A DNA stretch of 64,000 nt from Clostridia bacterium (lineage in GTDB: Bacteria > Bacillota > Clostridia > Christensenellales > Aristaeellaceae). Positions 36,126-44,949 of the stretch are shown here, in pieces. The position numbers and the translations under genes are program-made. A model generated the notes under the pieces. It was not told where the DNA came from. It saw nothing but the letters and a program-made list of their open reading frames with translations, and did not search any database. Where the stretch lies: NCBI GenBank assembly GCA_017512805.1, contig JAFWES010000025.1, positions 1-64,000 on the forward strand, read 5' to 3'. Within the stretch, counting starts at the first letter, position 1, and each line of letters starts with the position of its first letter.

Positions 36126-36171
36126 GCGCTTTCCCTCCCCCGGCGCCGGTCTTTCCCCGGCCATAACCGCC

Positions 36172-36552
36172 TTATCCTTCCGACGCCGCGTAGGCCTCAT
36201 AGGCCTCCGCGTCCATCAGTTCCTCCGTATCGGTGATGTCCCCAGCCAGCACGAACCAGGCCTCGTAAGGCGCTTCGTTCATCTTTTCCGGCGCGTCCTG
36301 CAGTGCTTCGTTCACCTGCAGCACCGTACCCGTCACCGGCGAATTGACATCGGAAACCGCCTTCACGGATTCCACGTCCGCGAAGGATTCTCCCGCCGTC
36401 AGCGCGTCCCCCTCCTCGGGCAGATTGACGAATACCAAATCCCCCAGCTGATCCTGGGCAAAATCCGTAATCCCGATATACGCCTTGTTCTCCTCCGTAA
36501 AGCGGATCCATTCATGGGTTTTGGTGTACTTCAGTTCCTTCGGAAAATGCAT
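36172..36552 (-). CDS. gcvH: Glycine cleavage system H protein
   Basis: 126 residues, normal length. Lipoyl lysine in [11 protein letters not shown] (~residue 64), preceded by the family THEWIRF opening and followed by [14 protein letters not shown]. Carries the aminomethyl group between P, T and L proteins. The binding site is weak (GAAAGAAG). Confidence 0.95.
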   Translation of the reverse strand: MHFPKELKYTKTHEWIRFTEENKAYIGITDFAQDQLGDLVFVNLPEEGDALTAGESFADVESVKAVSDVNSPVTGTVLQVNEALQDAPEKMNEAPYEAWFVLAGDITDTEELMDAEAYEAYAASEG

Positions 36553-36698
36553 GTTTTTTCTTCTTTCGTGCTGTTCGTTTTCCTTTTTTCTTCTGGCTTT
36601 TTTCTTCCGGTGCCGCTGTTCAGCCGCTGCGCTCTCTGAGGGATTCCCCTCCGGGGGACGCCTTTCCTGCCCGGGGCGGCGTGTTCAGGGCTGAACCG

Positions 36699-37793
36699 TT
36701 ACTTTTTCTCTTTTTTATAGAAAGGCATCCGGACGACCTCGGCTTCCACCCGGCGCCCCCGTACATCCACTTCCACCCGGGTTCCCGGCTCCCGATAGTC
36801 CGTCTCCAGGATGGCCATGGCCGCCGGATAGCCCACGAACGGGCAATGGGTTCCGGAGGTGGTCTGTCCGATCAGCCGCCCATCCGCGTATACGTCCTGA
36901 TGCTCCCGCAGGATGCCCTTGCCGATGGCCTTCAGCCCGACCCGGCGTACCTTCGGCGCGCCGGCCGCCTCCAGAGCGGCCTTTCCGATAAAGTCCGGCT
37001 TGTCCATTTTGACAAAGAACCCCAACCCGGCCGTCAGGGGCGAAATATCATCGCTCAGCTCATGCCCGTACAGGGGCATGGCCGCCTCCAGCCGCAGGGT
37101 GTCCCGGGCCCCCAGCCCGCAGGGGATCAGCCCTTCGTCCGCGCCGGCTTCCAGCAGCAGATCCCACATCTTTTCCGTCTCCTCCGCCGGGATGTAGAGC
37201 TCAAACCCGTCGGAGCCGGTATATCCCGTCCGGGACACGATGCAGGAAATTCCCCCCACATCCCTGTCCCAACAGGCATGATAGGATTTGAGCGGAATGT
37301 TTTCCGGCGCCGTCAGCTTCCTGAGAATCTCCTCCGCCAGCGGCCCCTGGAGCGCAATCTGTCCGTAATCATCCGACACATCGTTTGCCCGCGCGTCACC
37401 GATCAGATGTTCCTGAATCCAGCGTACATCCTTTTCCCGGTTGGAAGCGTTGACGACGATAAAGTACCGCCCGTCTGGCATTTTGTAGACAATCAGATCG
37501 TCCACCGTGCCTCCCCGCTCGTTGCACATGGGGCTGTACCTGGCCTGCCCCTCCGCCATCTCCGTATAATCGTTGGTCAGAAGCCGGTTCAGATTCATGA
37601 CCGCGTCCGGCCCCTCCAGGATGACTTCCCTCATATGGGATACATCGAACAGCCCGCAGGCCGTCCGCACTGCCATGTGCTCCCGGATGACGCCGGTTTT
37701 GTACTGCACCGGCATTTCGAATCCGCCAAATTCCACCATTTTCCCGCCGCACCGGATATGGGCATCGTACAGCGGCGTCCGTTTCAGTTCCAT
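36699..37793 (-). CDS. gcvT: Aminomethyltransferase (glycine cleavage T protein)
   Basis: 364-residue folate-dependent enzyme. Starts MELKRTPLYDAHI, with MVEFGGFEMPVQY, the folate-site Asp in LFDVSHM (~residue 54) and the late SGTHCPFVGY motif. Releases ammonia and transfers the methylene to tetrahydrofolate. The ATG at 37793 follows AAAGGAGG; an upstream 78-codon extension of the frame actually covers the glycine riboswitch and is not coding. Confidence 0.95.
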   Translation of the reverse strand: MELKRTPLYDAHIRCGGKMVEFGGFEMPVQYKTGVIREHMAVRTACGLFDVSHMREVILEGPDAVMNLNRLLTNDYTEMAEGQARYSPMCNERGGTVDDLIVYKMPDGRYFIVVNASNREKDVRWIQEHLIGDARANDVSDDYGQIALQGPLAEEILRKLTAPENIPLKSYHACWDRDVGGISCIVSRTGYTGSDGFELYIPAEETEKMWDLLLEAGADEGLIPCGLGARDTLRLEAAMPLYGHELSDDISPLTAGLGFFVKMDKPDFIGKAALEAAGAPKVRRVGLKAIGKGILREHQDVYADGRLIGQTTSGTHCPFVGYPAAMAILETDYREPGTRVEVDVRGRRVEAEVVRMPFYKKEKK

Positions 37794-37816
37794 TCCATCC
37801 TCCTTTCGACACGCGC

Positions 37817-37861
37817 AAAAGGGCACACCGCGCCGGCTCTTTGGCCGATCGCCGTGTGCCC
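37817..37861 (-). terminator. Riboswitch-controlled terminator ahead of gcvT
   Basis: GGGCACAC / GTGTGCCC stem with an internal GGC-rich part, followed by TTTT at 37817-37820 on the minus strand, 24 bases before the gcvT start. Its 5' arm begins where aptamer 2 ends, the expected expression platform for a glycine-ON switch. Confidence 0.75.
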
Positions 37862-38024
37862 TGTCTGCAAACCTGAAAGATTCAGCGCCTTTCCTTCGGG
37901 AAAAACACCTTGCTTCTTCGGTGTGATATCCACTTTCCAGGGACGCGTCCGGATCCGGTTCTTTTACCTGAGAGTTTTGCCCCTTCGGTTCCCCCGGCCT
38001 TTTGCCGGAGGTCTCTCCCGAACC
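37860..38024 (-). promoter_or_regulatory. Tandem glycine riboswitch
   Basis: On the minus strand two aptamers follow each other. Aptamer 1 shows GGGAGAGACC, CCGAAGGGGCAA and CTCTCAGGTAAAAG, the classic glycine core. Aptamer 2 shows GGAAAG, ACACCGAAGAAGCAAG and CTTTCAGGTTTGCAGACAGG; its conserved GGNGCAA is GAAGCAA, so it is slightly degenerate. It precedes gcvT and the terminator and should switch the whole gcv-lplA-lpdA operon on when glycine is plentiful. Confidence 0.93.
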
Positions 38025-38041
38025 CATCTTCCGCTGTGTTT

Positions 38042-38070
38042 ATGATATCTGTTTTTTCCCATTTTGTCAA
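38042..38070 (-). promoter_or_regulatory. Promoter of the glycine cleavage operon
   Basis: Minus strand: TTGACA (38065-38070), 17-base spacer, TATCAT (38042-38047); transcription should begin just ahead of riboswitch aptamer 1. Confidence 0.8.
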
Positions 38071-38191
38071 TTTATTCTTTTCCTGTTGCCGCCGTCCATA
38101 CAGGGTGCGCACCACCCGAGGCGGCATTCGCGTCCGCCATGAACAGCAAGACAGAACGGTCAAAAGCAGCAAAAAAACAACCAAAAAACAA

Positions 38192-38215
38192 ATTCCCTTC
38201 TTGCAAGAAGGGAAT
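38192..38215. repeat. Perfect 24-bp palindrome at the trpB promoter
   Basis: ATTCCCTTCTTG / CAAGAAGGGAAT. The centre is the TTGCAA of the predicted -35. On the minus strand it is followed by TTGTTTTTTGG, so it can also fold as a terminator protecting the gcv promoter from leftward read-through. Confidence 0.7.
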
Positions 38216-38229
38216 AACTATGATATACT
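38201..38229 (+). promoter_or_regulatory. Promoter of the trpB leader
   Basis: TTGCAA (38201-38206), 17-base spacer, TATACT (38224-38229); start point about 30 bases before the T-box stem I. Confidence 0.7.
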
Positions 38230-38261
38230 TTCCTAAACCGTTGAAGAAGAGTGAGTACTTT

Positions 38262-38509
38262 TTCCGGATGTTCCTCACAGAGAGCCGCCGGCGGTGGGAA
38301 TGCGGCAGGAGCAGGAAAAGGGAATGGACTTCTGAGGGCAATCAGAAAGGGCTTCGCCTGAGTATGGGAGACGGGCTGACCTTCCGTCATTTGGGTCCGC
38401 GTATGATGGTACGCATGAGTGGGCGCGAAAGCGCCAAGCCGGGTGGCACCGCAGGTTTGATATCTATTCAGCCTGTCCCAGCGCGCAAAATGCATGGGAC
38501 AGGTTTTTT
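38262..38509 (+). promoter_or_regulatory. Tryptophan-specific T-box leader with terminator
   Basis: Stem I opens at CACAGAGAGCCGCC (38276 on) with a GGTGGGAA element; the specifier loop reads GAA-TGG-AC with TGG at 38325-38327, a tryptophan codon. The T-box sequence AAGCCGGGTGGCACCGC lies at 38436-38452 and the terminator stem CCTGTCCCA/TGGGACAGG plus T6 at 38472-38509. Uncharged tRNA-Trp should favour the antiterminator and turn on trpB. Confidence 0.92.
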
Positions 38510-38541
38510 CTGTCCCCGACGAAAGAAAGGAGAACAGAACC

Positions 38542-39912
38542 ATGGCACGCAGCGACATTCCCTACAAAATCTATCTGACCGAAGACGAGATGCCGAAAAC
38601 CTGGTATAACCTGCGGGCGGACATGAAAAACAAGCCCGCGCCCCTGCTGAATCCCGGCACCCATCAGCCCATGACCGCGGAAGAGCTGCAGGGCGTTTTC
38701 TGCGAAGAGCTGGTTAAACAGGAACTGGACAATGACACCCGGGAATATCCCGTTCCCCAGGAGATTCTGGATTTCTACAAGATGTACCGTCCCTCCCCCC
38801 TGGTGCGGGCTTACTGCCTGGAAAAGAAGCTGAACACCCCCGCGAAGATCTATTACAAATTCGAGGGCAACAACACCAGCGGCAGCCACAAGCTGAACTC
38901 CGCCATCGCCCAGGCATATTACGCCAAGAAGCAGGGCCTGAAGGGCGTCACCACGGAAACCGGCGCCGGTCAGTGGGGCACCGCGCTGTCCATGGCCTGC
39001 GCGTACTTTGAGCTGGACTGCAAGGTCTTCATGGTGAAGGTCTCCTATGAGCAAAAGCCCTTCCGCCGGGAGGTCATGAAGGTGTACGGCGCCTCCGTCA
39101 CGCCCTCCCCTTCCATGACCACCCAGATCGGCCAAAAGATTCTGTCGGAGCATCCCGGCACCACCGGTTCCCTGGGCTGCGCCATTTCCGAGGCGGTGGA
39201 GGTCGCCGTGGGCAATCCCGGTTACCGCTATGTGCTGGGCAGCGTCCTGAACCAGGTGCTGCTGCATCAGTCCGTGATCGGCATGGAAACGAAGATCGCC
39301 ATGGACAAATACGGCATCAAACCGGATATCATCATCGGCTGCGCCGGCGGCGGCAGCAACCTGGGCGGCCTGATCGCCCCCTTCATGGGCGAAAAGCTGC
39401 GGGGCGAAGCGGACTATCGGTTCATCGCCGTGGAGCCGGCATCCTGCCCCAGCCTGACCCGCGGGGTGTTCGCCTATGACTTCTGCGACACGGGCATGGT
39501 CTGCCCCCTGTCGAAGATGTATACCCTGGGCTCGGACTTCATTCCCGCCCCGAACCACGCCGGCGGCCTGCGGTATCACGGCATGAGCCCCATCCTCTCC
39601 CAGCTGTATGATGACAAGATGATGGAGGCTGTCTCCGTTCCCCAGACCCGGGTCTTCGAGGCGGCGGAGCTTTTTGCCCGCACCGAAGGTATCCTGCCCG
39701 CGCCGGAAAGCAGCCACGCCATTCGGGTGGCCATCGACGAGGCCATGAAGTGCAGGGAAACCGGCGAGGAAAAGAACATCCTCTTCGGCCTCACCGGCAC
39801 CGGCTACTTCGACCTGGTCGCTTACGAAAAGTTCCACAACGGCGCCATGGACGATTATGTGCCGACCGACGAGGAACTGGCCTCCTACCGGGCGCGGCTT
39901 CCTCAGATCTGA
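38542..39912 (+). CDS. trpB: Tryptophan synthase beta chain, TrpB2 type
   Basis: 456-residue PLP enzyme. The PLP lysine is in NNTSGSHKLNSA (~residue 116), the phosphate loop is CAGGGSNLGG (~275), and the N-terminus MARSDIPYKIYLTEDEMP is typical of the longer TrpB2 (TIGR01415) form. TrpB2 joins serine and indole to tryptophan without TrpA and may salvage indole. AAGGAG precedes the ATG at 38542. Stand-alone gene controlled by the Trp T-box, which supports a biosynthetic role. Confidence 0.93.
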   Translation: MARSDIPYKIYLTEDEMPKTWYNLRADMKNKPAPLLNPGTHQPMTAEELQGVFCEELVKQELDNDTREYPVPQEILDFYKMYRPSPLVRAYCLEKKLNTPAKIYYKFEGNNTSGSHKLNSAIAQAYYAKKQGLKGVTTETGAGQWGTALSMACAYFELDCKVFMVKVSYEQKPFRREVMKVYGASVTPSPSMTTQIGQKILSEHPGTTGSLGCAISEAVEVAVGNPGYRYVLGSVLNQVLLHQSVIGMETKIAMDKYGIKPDIIIGCAGGGSNLGGLIAPFMGEKLRGEADYRFIAVEPASCPSLTRGVFAYDFCDTGMVCPLSKMYTLGSDFIPAPNHAGGLRYHGMSPILSQLYDDKMMEAVSVPQTRVFEAAELFARTEGILPAPESSHAIRVAIDEAMKCRETGEEKNILFGLTGTGYFDLVAYEKFHNGAMDDYVPTDEELASYRARLPQI

Positions 39913-39986
39913 CAAAACCGCATCGAAAAACCGCTCTCATAAGAGCTCTTTCCGCCCCGCGGGATTTCCCGGAAAGCGGAACGTAT

Positions 39987-40016
39987 GAAGCCGGGCATTT
40001 CGCCCGGCTTCTTTTT
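39987..40016 (+). terminator. Terminator of trpB
   Basis: 9-bp stem AAGCCGGGC / GCCCGGCTT, five-base loop, then CTTTTT. Confidence 0.92.
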
Positions 40017-40123
40017 CAGCTGGAATGACGTAAAATGCGCTTCTGTCCGCGAACGTGTATCAGGCAGACTCCCCGGTTCCCGCGAATAACCAGCGGTAAC
40101 CGGAAGCGGCAGAAAATCAACCC

Positions 40124-40153
40124 TTGCGTGCAACGTGGATGGGGTGATATACT
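40124..40153 (+). promoter_or_regulatory. Promoter of secA
   Basis: TTGCGT (40124-40129), 18-base spacer, extended -10 TGATATACT with TATACT at 40148-40153. Confidence 0.65.
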
Positions 40154-40226
40154 GGTAAGTACTGTTTTGCCTTCACAAAAGGGCAGGCAGTACAGTTTGC
40201 AGCAATAAATGAAAAAGGATAAAAAG

Positions 40227-42935
40227 ATGTTTGAATTTGTAAAAAAGCTGCTGGGAACCAGCAACGAAAGTCAGCTGAAAAAGCTGCGGAAAACGGTGGA
40301 CGCGGTCAACGCCTTGGGGCCGGAATACAAAAAGCTGACCGATGCCCAGCTGCGGGCGAAGACGGAGGAATTCCGCGCCCGGCTGGCGAAGGGCGAAACG
40401 GAGGACGATATTCTTCCGGAAGCCTTCGCGACGGTGCGGGAGGCTGCAGACCGGGTGCTGGGCATGCGGCCCTACGACGTGCAGGTGCTGGGCGGCATCG
40501 TGCTGCACCAGGGTCGGATTGCCGAAATGAAGACCGGCGAAGGCAAAACGCTGGTCTCCACCATGCCCGCGTATCTGAACGCCCTGGGCGGCAAAGGGGT
40601 GCACATCGTAACGGTCAACGACTACCTGGCCCGCCGCGACAGCGAATGGATGGGCAAGGTGCACCGCTTTCTGGGCCTCTCTGTAGGCCTGATCGTCCAC
40701 GACCTGGACAGCCGGGAGCGGCGGGAATCCTATGCCTGCGACATCACCTATGGCACCAATAACGAGCTGGGGTTCGATTATCTGCGGGATAACATGGTCA
40801 TCCGGCAGGCGGACCTGGTCCAGCGGGGGCATCATTTCGCCATCGTGGACGAGGTGGACTCCATTCTCATCGACGAAGCCCGGACGCCCCTGATCATTTC
40901 CGGCCAGGGGGAAAAGAGCACCGAGATGTACGAACGGGTGGACGCGGTGGTCCGGAACCTGAAACCCGAAATCCACTATGAAGTAGAGGAAAAGAAAAAA
41001 GCCGTCACCCTGACGGACGAGGGCGCCCAGCGGGTGGAGCAGGCCTTTGGCATCACGAACCTGAACGATCCCGAAAACAGCGACCTGAACCACTATGTGT
41101 CCTGCGCCCTGCGGGCCAACGTCCTCATGAAGCGGGACGTGGATTACGTGGTTCAGAACGGCCAGGTCATCATCGTAGACGAGTTCACCGGCCGGCTCAT
41201 GATCGGGCGGCGGTACTCCGAAGGCCTGCATCAGGCCATCGAAGCCAAGGAGCACGTGAAGGTGGAGCGGGAAAGCAAGACCCTGGCCACCATCACCTTC
41301 CAGAACTACTTCCGCATGTACGAAAAGCTTTCCGGCATGACGGGTACCGCCAAGACGGAGGAAGCGGAATTCCAGGGGATTTACGCCCTGGACGTGGTCG
41401 AAATTCCGACAAACCGTCCCAACATCCGGCAGGATGAAGAGGACATGGTTTATAAAAACAAAGCCGCCAAATACAATGCGGTCATCGATTCCATCCTGAC
41501 CCATCACGAAAGCGGGCAGCCCTTGCTGGTGGGCACGGTCAGCGTGGAAATCTCCGAACTGCTCAGCGATATGCTGAACCGCCGGGGCGTCAAACACGAG
41601 GTTCTGAATGCCAAGAACCACGCGCGGGAAGCGGAAATCGTCGCCCAGGCGGGTCATTTGGGCGCGGTGACCATCGCCACCAATATGGCCGGCCGTGGGA
41701 CGGACATTCTGCTGGGCGGCAACCCGGAATTCCTGGCCCGAAAGGCCATGCGGCAGGAGGGCGTGGAAGAGGAGATCATCGAAGCCGCCACCGGGCATAA
41801 TGAGGACGTTCCGGAAGAGGTGCTGGCCGCCCGGGAACGCTACAATGCCCTGTATCAGCAGTTTAAACAGGAAACCGACCGGGAGCACGAGCTGGTCGTC
41901 AAGACGGGAGGACTGCACATCATCGGCACCGAGCGGCATGAGAGCCGCCGGATTGACAACCAGCTGCGGGGCCGGGCCGGCCGGCAGGGAGACCCGGGTT
42001 CCACCCAGTTCTTCATCAGCCTGGAGGACGACCTGATGCGGCTGTTCGGATCCGAGCGGATCGGCAGCATGGTGGATCGGCTGGGACTGAAGGATGATGA
42101 ACCCCTGACCGCGGGCATGCTGACCAAGCAGATCGAAAGCGCCCAGAAGCGCATTGAGGGCCGGAACTTCGAGATGCGCAAGCACGTGCTGGAGTATGAC
42201 AACGTCATGAATCGGCAGCGGGAGGTTATTTATGGCCAGCGCCGCCGGGTGCTTATGGGTGAAAATGTGCGGGACAGCGTCACCCGGATGGCGGATCACG
42301 TCATCGACTTTGCCATCAGCAGCTGGATGAACGGAGAAGATCCCGCGGAATGGGAGTGGACCCAGGCTGCCAACTATCTGGAGAACCTTTGCAACCACCA
42401 CGGGATCCTGGAAAGCCTGAAGCCCCGGGCGGAGGAACTGGGACAGGAGGGTCTGGCGGAAGCGCTGAAAAAGGATGCCGCCGCCTTCTACGAAGAACGG
42501 GAAAAGCTGCTGGACGAAATCCATGTCGACATGCGGGAAGTGGAACGGGTCATGCTGCTGCGCAGCGTGGACAGCCGCTGGATGGACCATATCGACGCCA
42601 TGGATCAGCTGCGGGACGGCATCGGTTTCCGGGCCTACAGCGGCAAGAACCCTGTCACCGAGTATCAGATCGAAGCCGGGCATATGTTTGAGGAACTGAA
42701 CCATCTGATCCGGGAGGACACGGTCCGCCGGGTCTATCAGACAAAGGTACAGGTCACACCGGAACGGGTGCAGACCGCGAAGCCCACCGAAGCCCGCCTG
42801 GCGGGAGACGGCCCCCGGCAGCCCCGGAAGGTAAAGCCCTCCCAGAAGGTTGGGCGGAACGATCCCTGCCCCTGCGGGAGTGGGAAAAAGTATAAAAACT
42901 GTCACGGAAGAAGCGATCAAAACGAGGCTCCGTAA
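40227..42935 (+). CDS. secA: Protein translocase ATPase SecA
   Basis: 902-residue motor of Sec export. Walker [10 protein letters not shown] (~residue 100), DEAD-type [14 protein letters not shown] (~205), [19 protein letters not shown] and [10 protein letters not shown] helicase motifs, and a C-terminal zinc-binding [17 protein letters not shown] (SEC-C). The ATG at 40227 gives the normal [10 protein letters not shown] start and follows AAGGAT; an ATG six codons earlier has no site. First gene of a housekeeping run. Confidence 0.97.
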   Translation: MFEFVKKLLGTSNESQLKKLRKTVDAVNALGPEYKKLTDAQLRAKTEEFRARLAKGETEDDILPEAFATVREAADRVLGMRPYDVQVLGGIVLHQGRIAEMKTGEGKTLVSTMPAYLNALGGKGVHIVTVNDYLARRDSEWMGKVHRFLGLSVGLIVHDLDSRERRESYACDITYGTNNELGFDYLRDNMVIRQADLVQRGHHFAIVDEVDSILIDEARTPLIISGQGEKSTEMYERVDAVVRNLKPEIHYEVEEKKKAVTLTDEGAQRVEQAFGITNLNDPENSDLNHYVSCALRANVLMKRDVDYVVQNGQVIIVDEFTGRLMIGRRYSEGLHQAIEAKEHVKVERESKTLATITFQNYFRMYEKLSGMTGTAKTEEAEFQGIYALDVVEIPTNRPNIRQDEEDMVYKNKAAKYNAVIDSILTHHESGQPLLVGTVSVEISELLSDMLNRRGVKHEVLNAKNHAREAEIVAQAGHLGAVTIATNMAGRGTDILLGGNPEFLARKAMRQEGVEEEIIEAATGHNEDVPEEVLAARERYNALYQQFKQETDREHELVVKTGGLHIIGTERHESRRIDNQLRGRAGRQGDPGSTQFFISLEDDLMRLFGSERIGSMVDRLGLKDDEPLTAGMLTKQIESAQKRIEGRNFEMRKHVLEYDNVMNRQREVIYGQRRRVLMGENVRDSVTRMADHVIDFAISSWMNGEDPAEWEWTQAANYLENLCNHHGILESLKPRAEELGQEGLAEALKKDAAAFYEEREKLLDEIHVDMREVERVMLLRSVDSRWMDHIDAMDQLRDGIGFRAYSGKNPVTEYQIEAGHMFEELNHLIREDTVRRVYQTKVQVTPERVQTAKPTEARLAGDGPRQPRKVKPSQKVGRNDPCPCGSGKKYKNCHGRSDQNEAP

Positions 42936-42991
42936 CCATCCTGTTCAGTCGCCGATACCCCTACCGACCAAAGAAAAAGGAGAGCATTGTC

Positions 42992-44098
42992 ATGATTGAA
43001 CTGGAACAATACGCTCAGGATCTTTCCGGCATCCGCAAAAGCATTCTGGCGGCGGGTGAAGCCTTGCATATCGATCATATGAAGGAGCAGATCGAAGAGC
43101 TGACTCAGGAAATGAATCAGCCGGAATTCTGGAATGATACCGCCCGCAGCACCAGCGTCAACCAGAAGCTGGGTCACCTGAAAAACCGGCTGGAACACTA
43201 TGAAGGGCTGCTGGCCTCCGCCGACGACGTGGAAACCATGATGGAGCTGGCGAGGGAAGAAAACGACGAGGACATGGTGGCGGAAGCCGGGGAGACCCTG
43301 AAGGCGCTGAAGGAAAAGGCGGATGCTCTGGAGCTGGAAACCCTGATGCGGGGGGACTATGACGATAACGACGCGATTCTGTCCCTGCACGCCGGAGCCG
43401 GCGGTACCGAAGCCCAGGACTGGACGCAGATGCTCTACCGCATGTATACCCGTTACTGTGAAAAGATGGGCTTCCAGGTGAAGCTGCTCGATCTCCTGGA
43501 CGGGGATGAAGCGGGTATTAAGTCCGTGACCTTTGAGGTCAGCGGCGATCACGCCTACGGCTACCTCCGGGGAGAAAAGGGCGTCCACCGGCTGGTGCGC
43601 ATCAGTCCCTTCGACGCCAACGCCCGGCGGCATACCAGCTTTTCCAGCCTGGACGTAGCCCCCCTGCTGGCGGATGATAACAGCGATATCGTCGTGGACA
43701 TGAAATATGTACGGGTGGATACCTACCACTCCAGCGGCGCCGGCGGCCAGAACGTCAACAAGACCTCCTCCGCCGTCCGCATGACCTACGTCAAGGATGA
43801 CGTCACCATTGTGGTGGCCTGCCAGACGGAACGGGATCAGGTGCAGAACCGGGCCACCTGTATGAAAATGCTGAAAGCCAAGCTGCTGGAGCTGCGGGAG
43901 CGGGAAAAAGAACAGCAGATGGCGGATATCAAGGGCGAAATGAAGAAGATCGAATGGGGCAGCCAGATCCGCTCCTATGTTTTCCAACCCTATACCATGG
44001 TCAAGGATCACCGAACCAATTACGAATCCGGAAACATTGACGATGTGATGAACGGGAACCTGGAAGGCTTTGTCACCGCCTATCTGAAGATGCAGTAA
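42992..44098 (+). CDS. prfB: Peptide chain release factor 2
   Basis: 368-residue RF2. GGQ catalytic motif in HSSGAGGQNVNK (~residue 247) and the stop-codon-reading SPF tripeptide in VRISPFDANARR (~206), which marks RF2 rather than RF1. The reading frame is continuous from MIELEQYAQDL: the programmed frameshift with an internal UGA near codon 25, common in prfB, is absent. AAGGAGAG precedes the start. Confidence 0.96.
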   Translation: MIELEQYAQDLSGIRKSILAAGEALHIDHMKEQIEELTQEMNQPEFWNDTARSTSVNQKLGHLKNRLEHYEGLLASADDVETMMELAREENDEDMVAEAGETLKALKEKADALELETLMRGDYDDNDAILSLHAGAGGTEAQDWTQMLYRMYTRYCEKMGFQVKLLDLLDGDEAGIKSVTFEVSGDHAYGYLRGEKGVHRLVRISPFDANARRHTSFSSLDVAPLLADDNSDIVVDMKYVRVDTYHSSGAGGQNVNKTSSAVRMTYVKDDVTIVVACQTERDQVQNRATCMKMLKAKLLELREREKEQQMADIKGEMKKIEWGSQIRSYVFQPYTMVKDHRTNYESGNIDDVMNGNLEGFVTAYLKMQ

Positions 44099-44832
44099 TG
44101 AACGGACAACGCCACCCTCCGGCCATGCCGGAAAACGCCGGGAACCGGCACCTTCCCACCGCCGCCCGGGCGGCGGGAGCGCTCGGCGGCGCCACTGCCG
44201 CGTTCCTGCTGGTCTTCGGCATTCTTTTCGTCGTCTGCTTCCTGGCCGGAAACGGCGCCGTCATGACCCGGGAAATCGCGCGCTTCGCCCCGCCGGAAGC
44301 CACCGGTCTGAACGAAACCCTGTATCCGGAGATGGGGGCCCATATCGCCGCCTTCCTGCGGGGAGAAACGGAAAGCTTCCAGTTCGTCCTGCCTGCCGGA
44401 GAAGGGCTGGTGCGGCCTCTGTTTCATGATTATGAACTGCGGCATATGGAAGACTGCCGGGGGCTGATTTCCCTGGCGCGGACAGTCCGCAATATCGCGG
44501 GAGGGCTGGCGCTGCTGGGCCTCCTGTCTCTCTTTGTCCTGAAAAAAAAGGAAGAAAGACGCTCTTATGCCCGGGGCGGGCTGTATGCTCTGCGTGCCCT
44601 GAGCGGGATCGCCGCCGGGCTGGCCCTGTGGGCGATGCTGGACTTTGACCGCTTCTTTACCGCCTTTCACCGCCTGGCCTTCACCAACGACCTGTGGCTG
44701 CTGAACCCCCGTACAGATCTGCTGATCCGTCTGATGCCGGAAGGTCTGTTCATGGATCTTGGTCTGTGGGGACTCTGCGCCGCGGGGGCCTGGCTGCTCA
44801 TCCTGTCCGCCGGCTTCCGCCTCCTGCGGTAA
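44098..44832 (+). CDS. DUF1461 (TIGR01906) integral membrane protein
   Basis: 244 residues with four hydrophobic segments (about 35-55, 135-152, 165-185, 215-238). The stretch FHRLAFTNDLWLLNPRTDLL followed by IRLMPEGLF is the hallmark of DUF1461 proteins. Its start overlaps the prfB stop by one base (TAATG), so translation is coupled. Function unknown; the family is widespread in Bacillota. Confidence 0.85.
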   Translation: MNGQRHPPAMPENAGNRHLPTAARAAGALGGATAAFLLVFGILFVVCFLAGNGAVMTREIARFAPPEATGLNETLYPEMGAHIAAFLRGETESFQFVLPAGEGLVRPLFHDYELRHMEDCRGLISLARTVRNIAGGLALLGLLSLFVLKKKEERRSYARGGLYALRALSGIAAGLALWAMLDFDRFFTAFHRLAFTNDLWLLNPRTDLLIRLMPEGLFMDLGLWGLCAAGAWLLILSAGFRLLR

Positions 44833-44949
44833 CGGTTCGGTCCGGAATCCATCAAAAGCGCGCCGATAGCCTGTCCGCTTTGTGGCTGAACCAGTACGGC
44901 TGAGCACTGACCTCCCACGAAAGAAAACCGATTCCTGAAAGGATATACC

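Larger units (their letters stand above)
39913..40226. other. Gap between trpB and secA
   Basis: 314 bases: the trpB terminator, the secA promoter, and a leader hairpin GTACTG/CAGTAC at 40159-40193. No gene seen. Confidence 0.6.

Noticed and set aside
37794-38027. 78-codon N-terminal extension of gcvT
   Set aside because: It covers the glycine riboswitch and terminator; the ATG at 37793 with AAAGGAGG gives the normal GcvT start.
40173-42920. 915-codon minus-strand open frame opposite secA
   Set aside because: secA is unmistakable on the other strand; the antisense frame has no family signature and no promoter or binding site.
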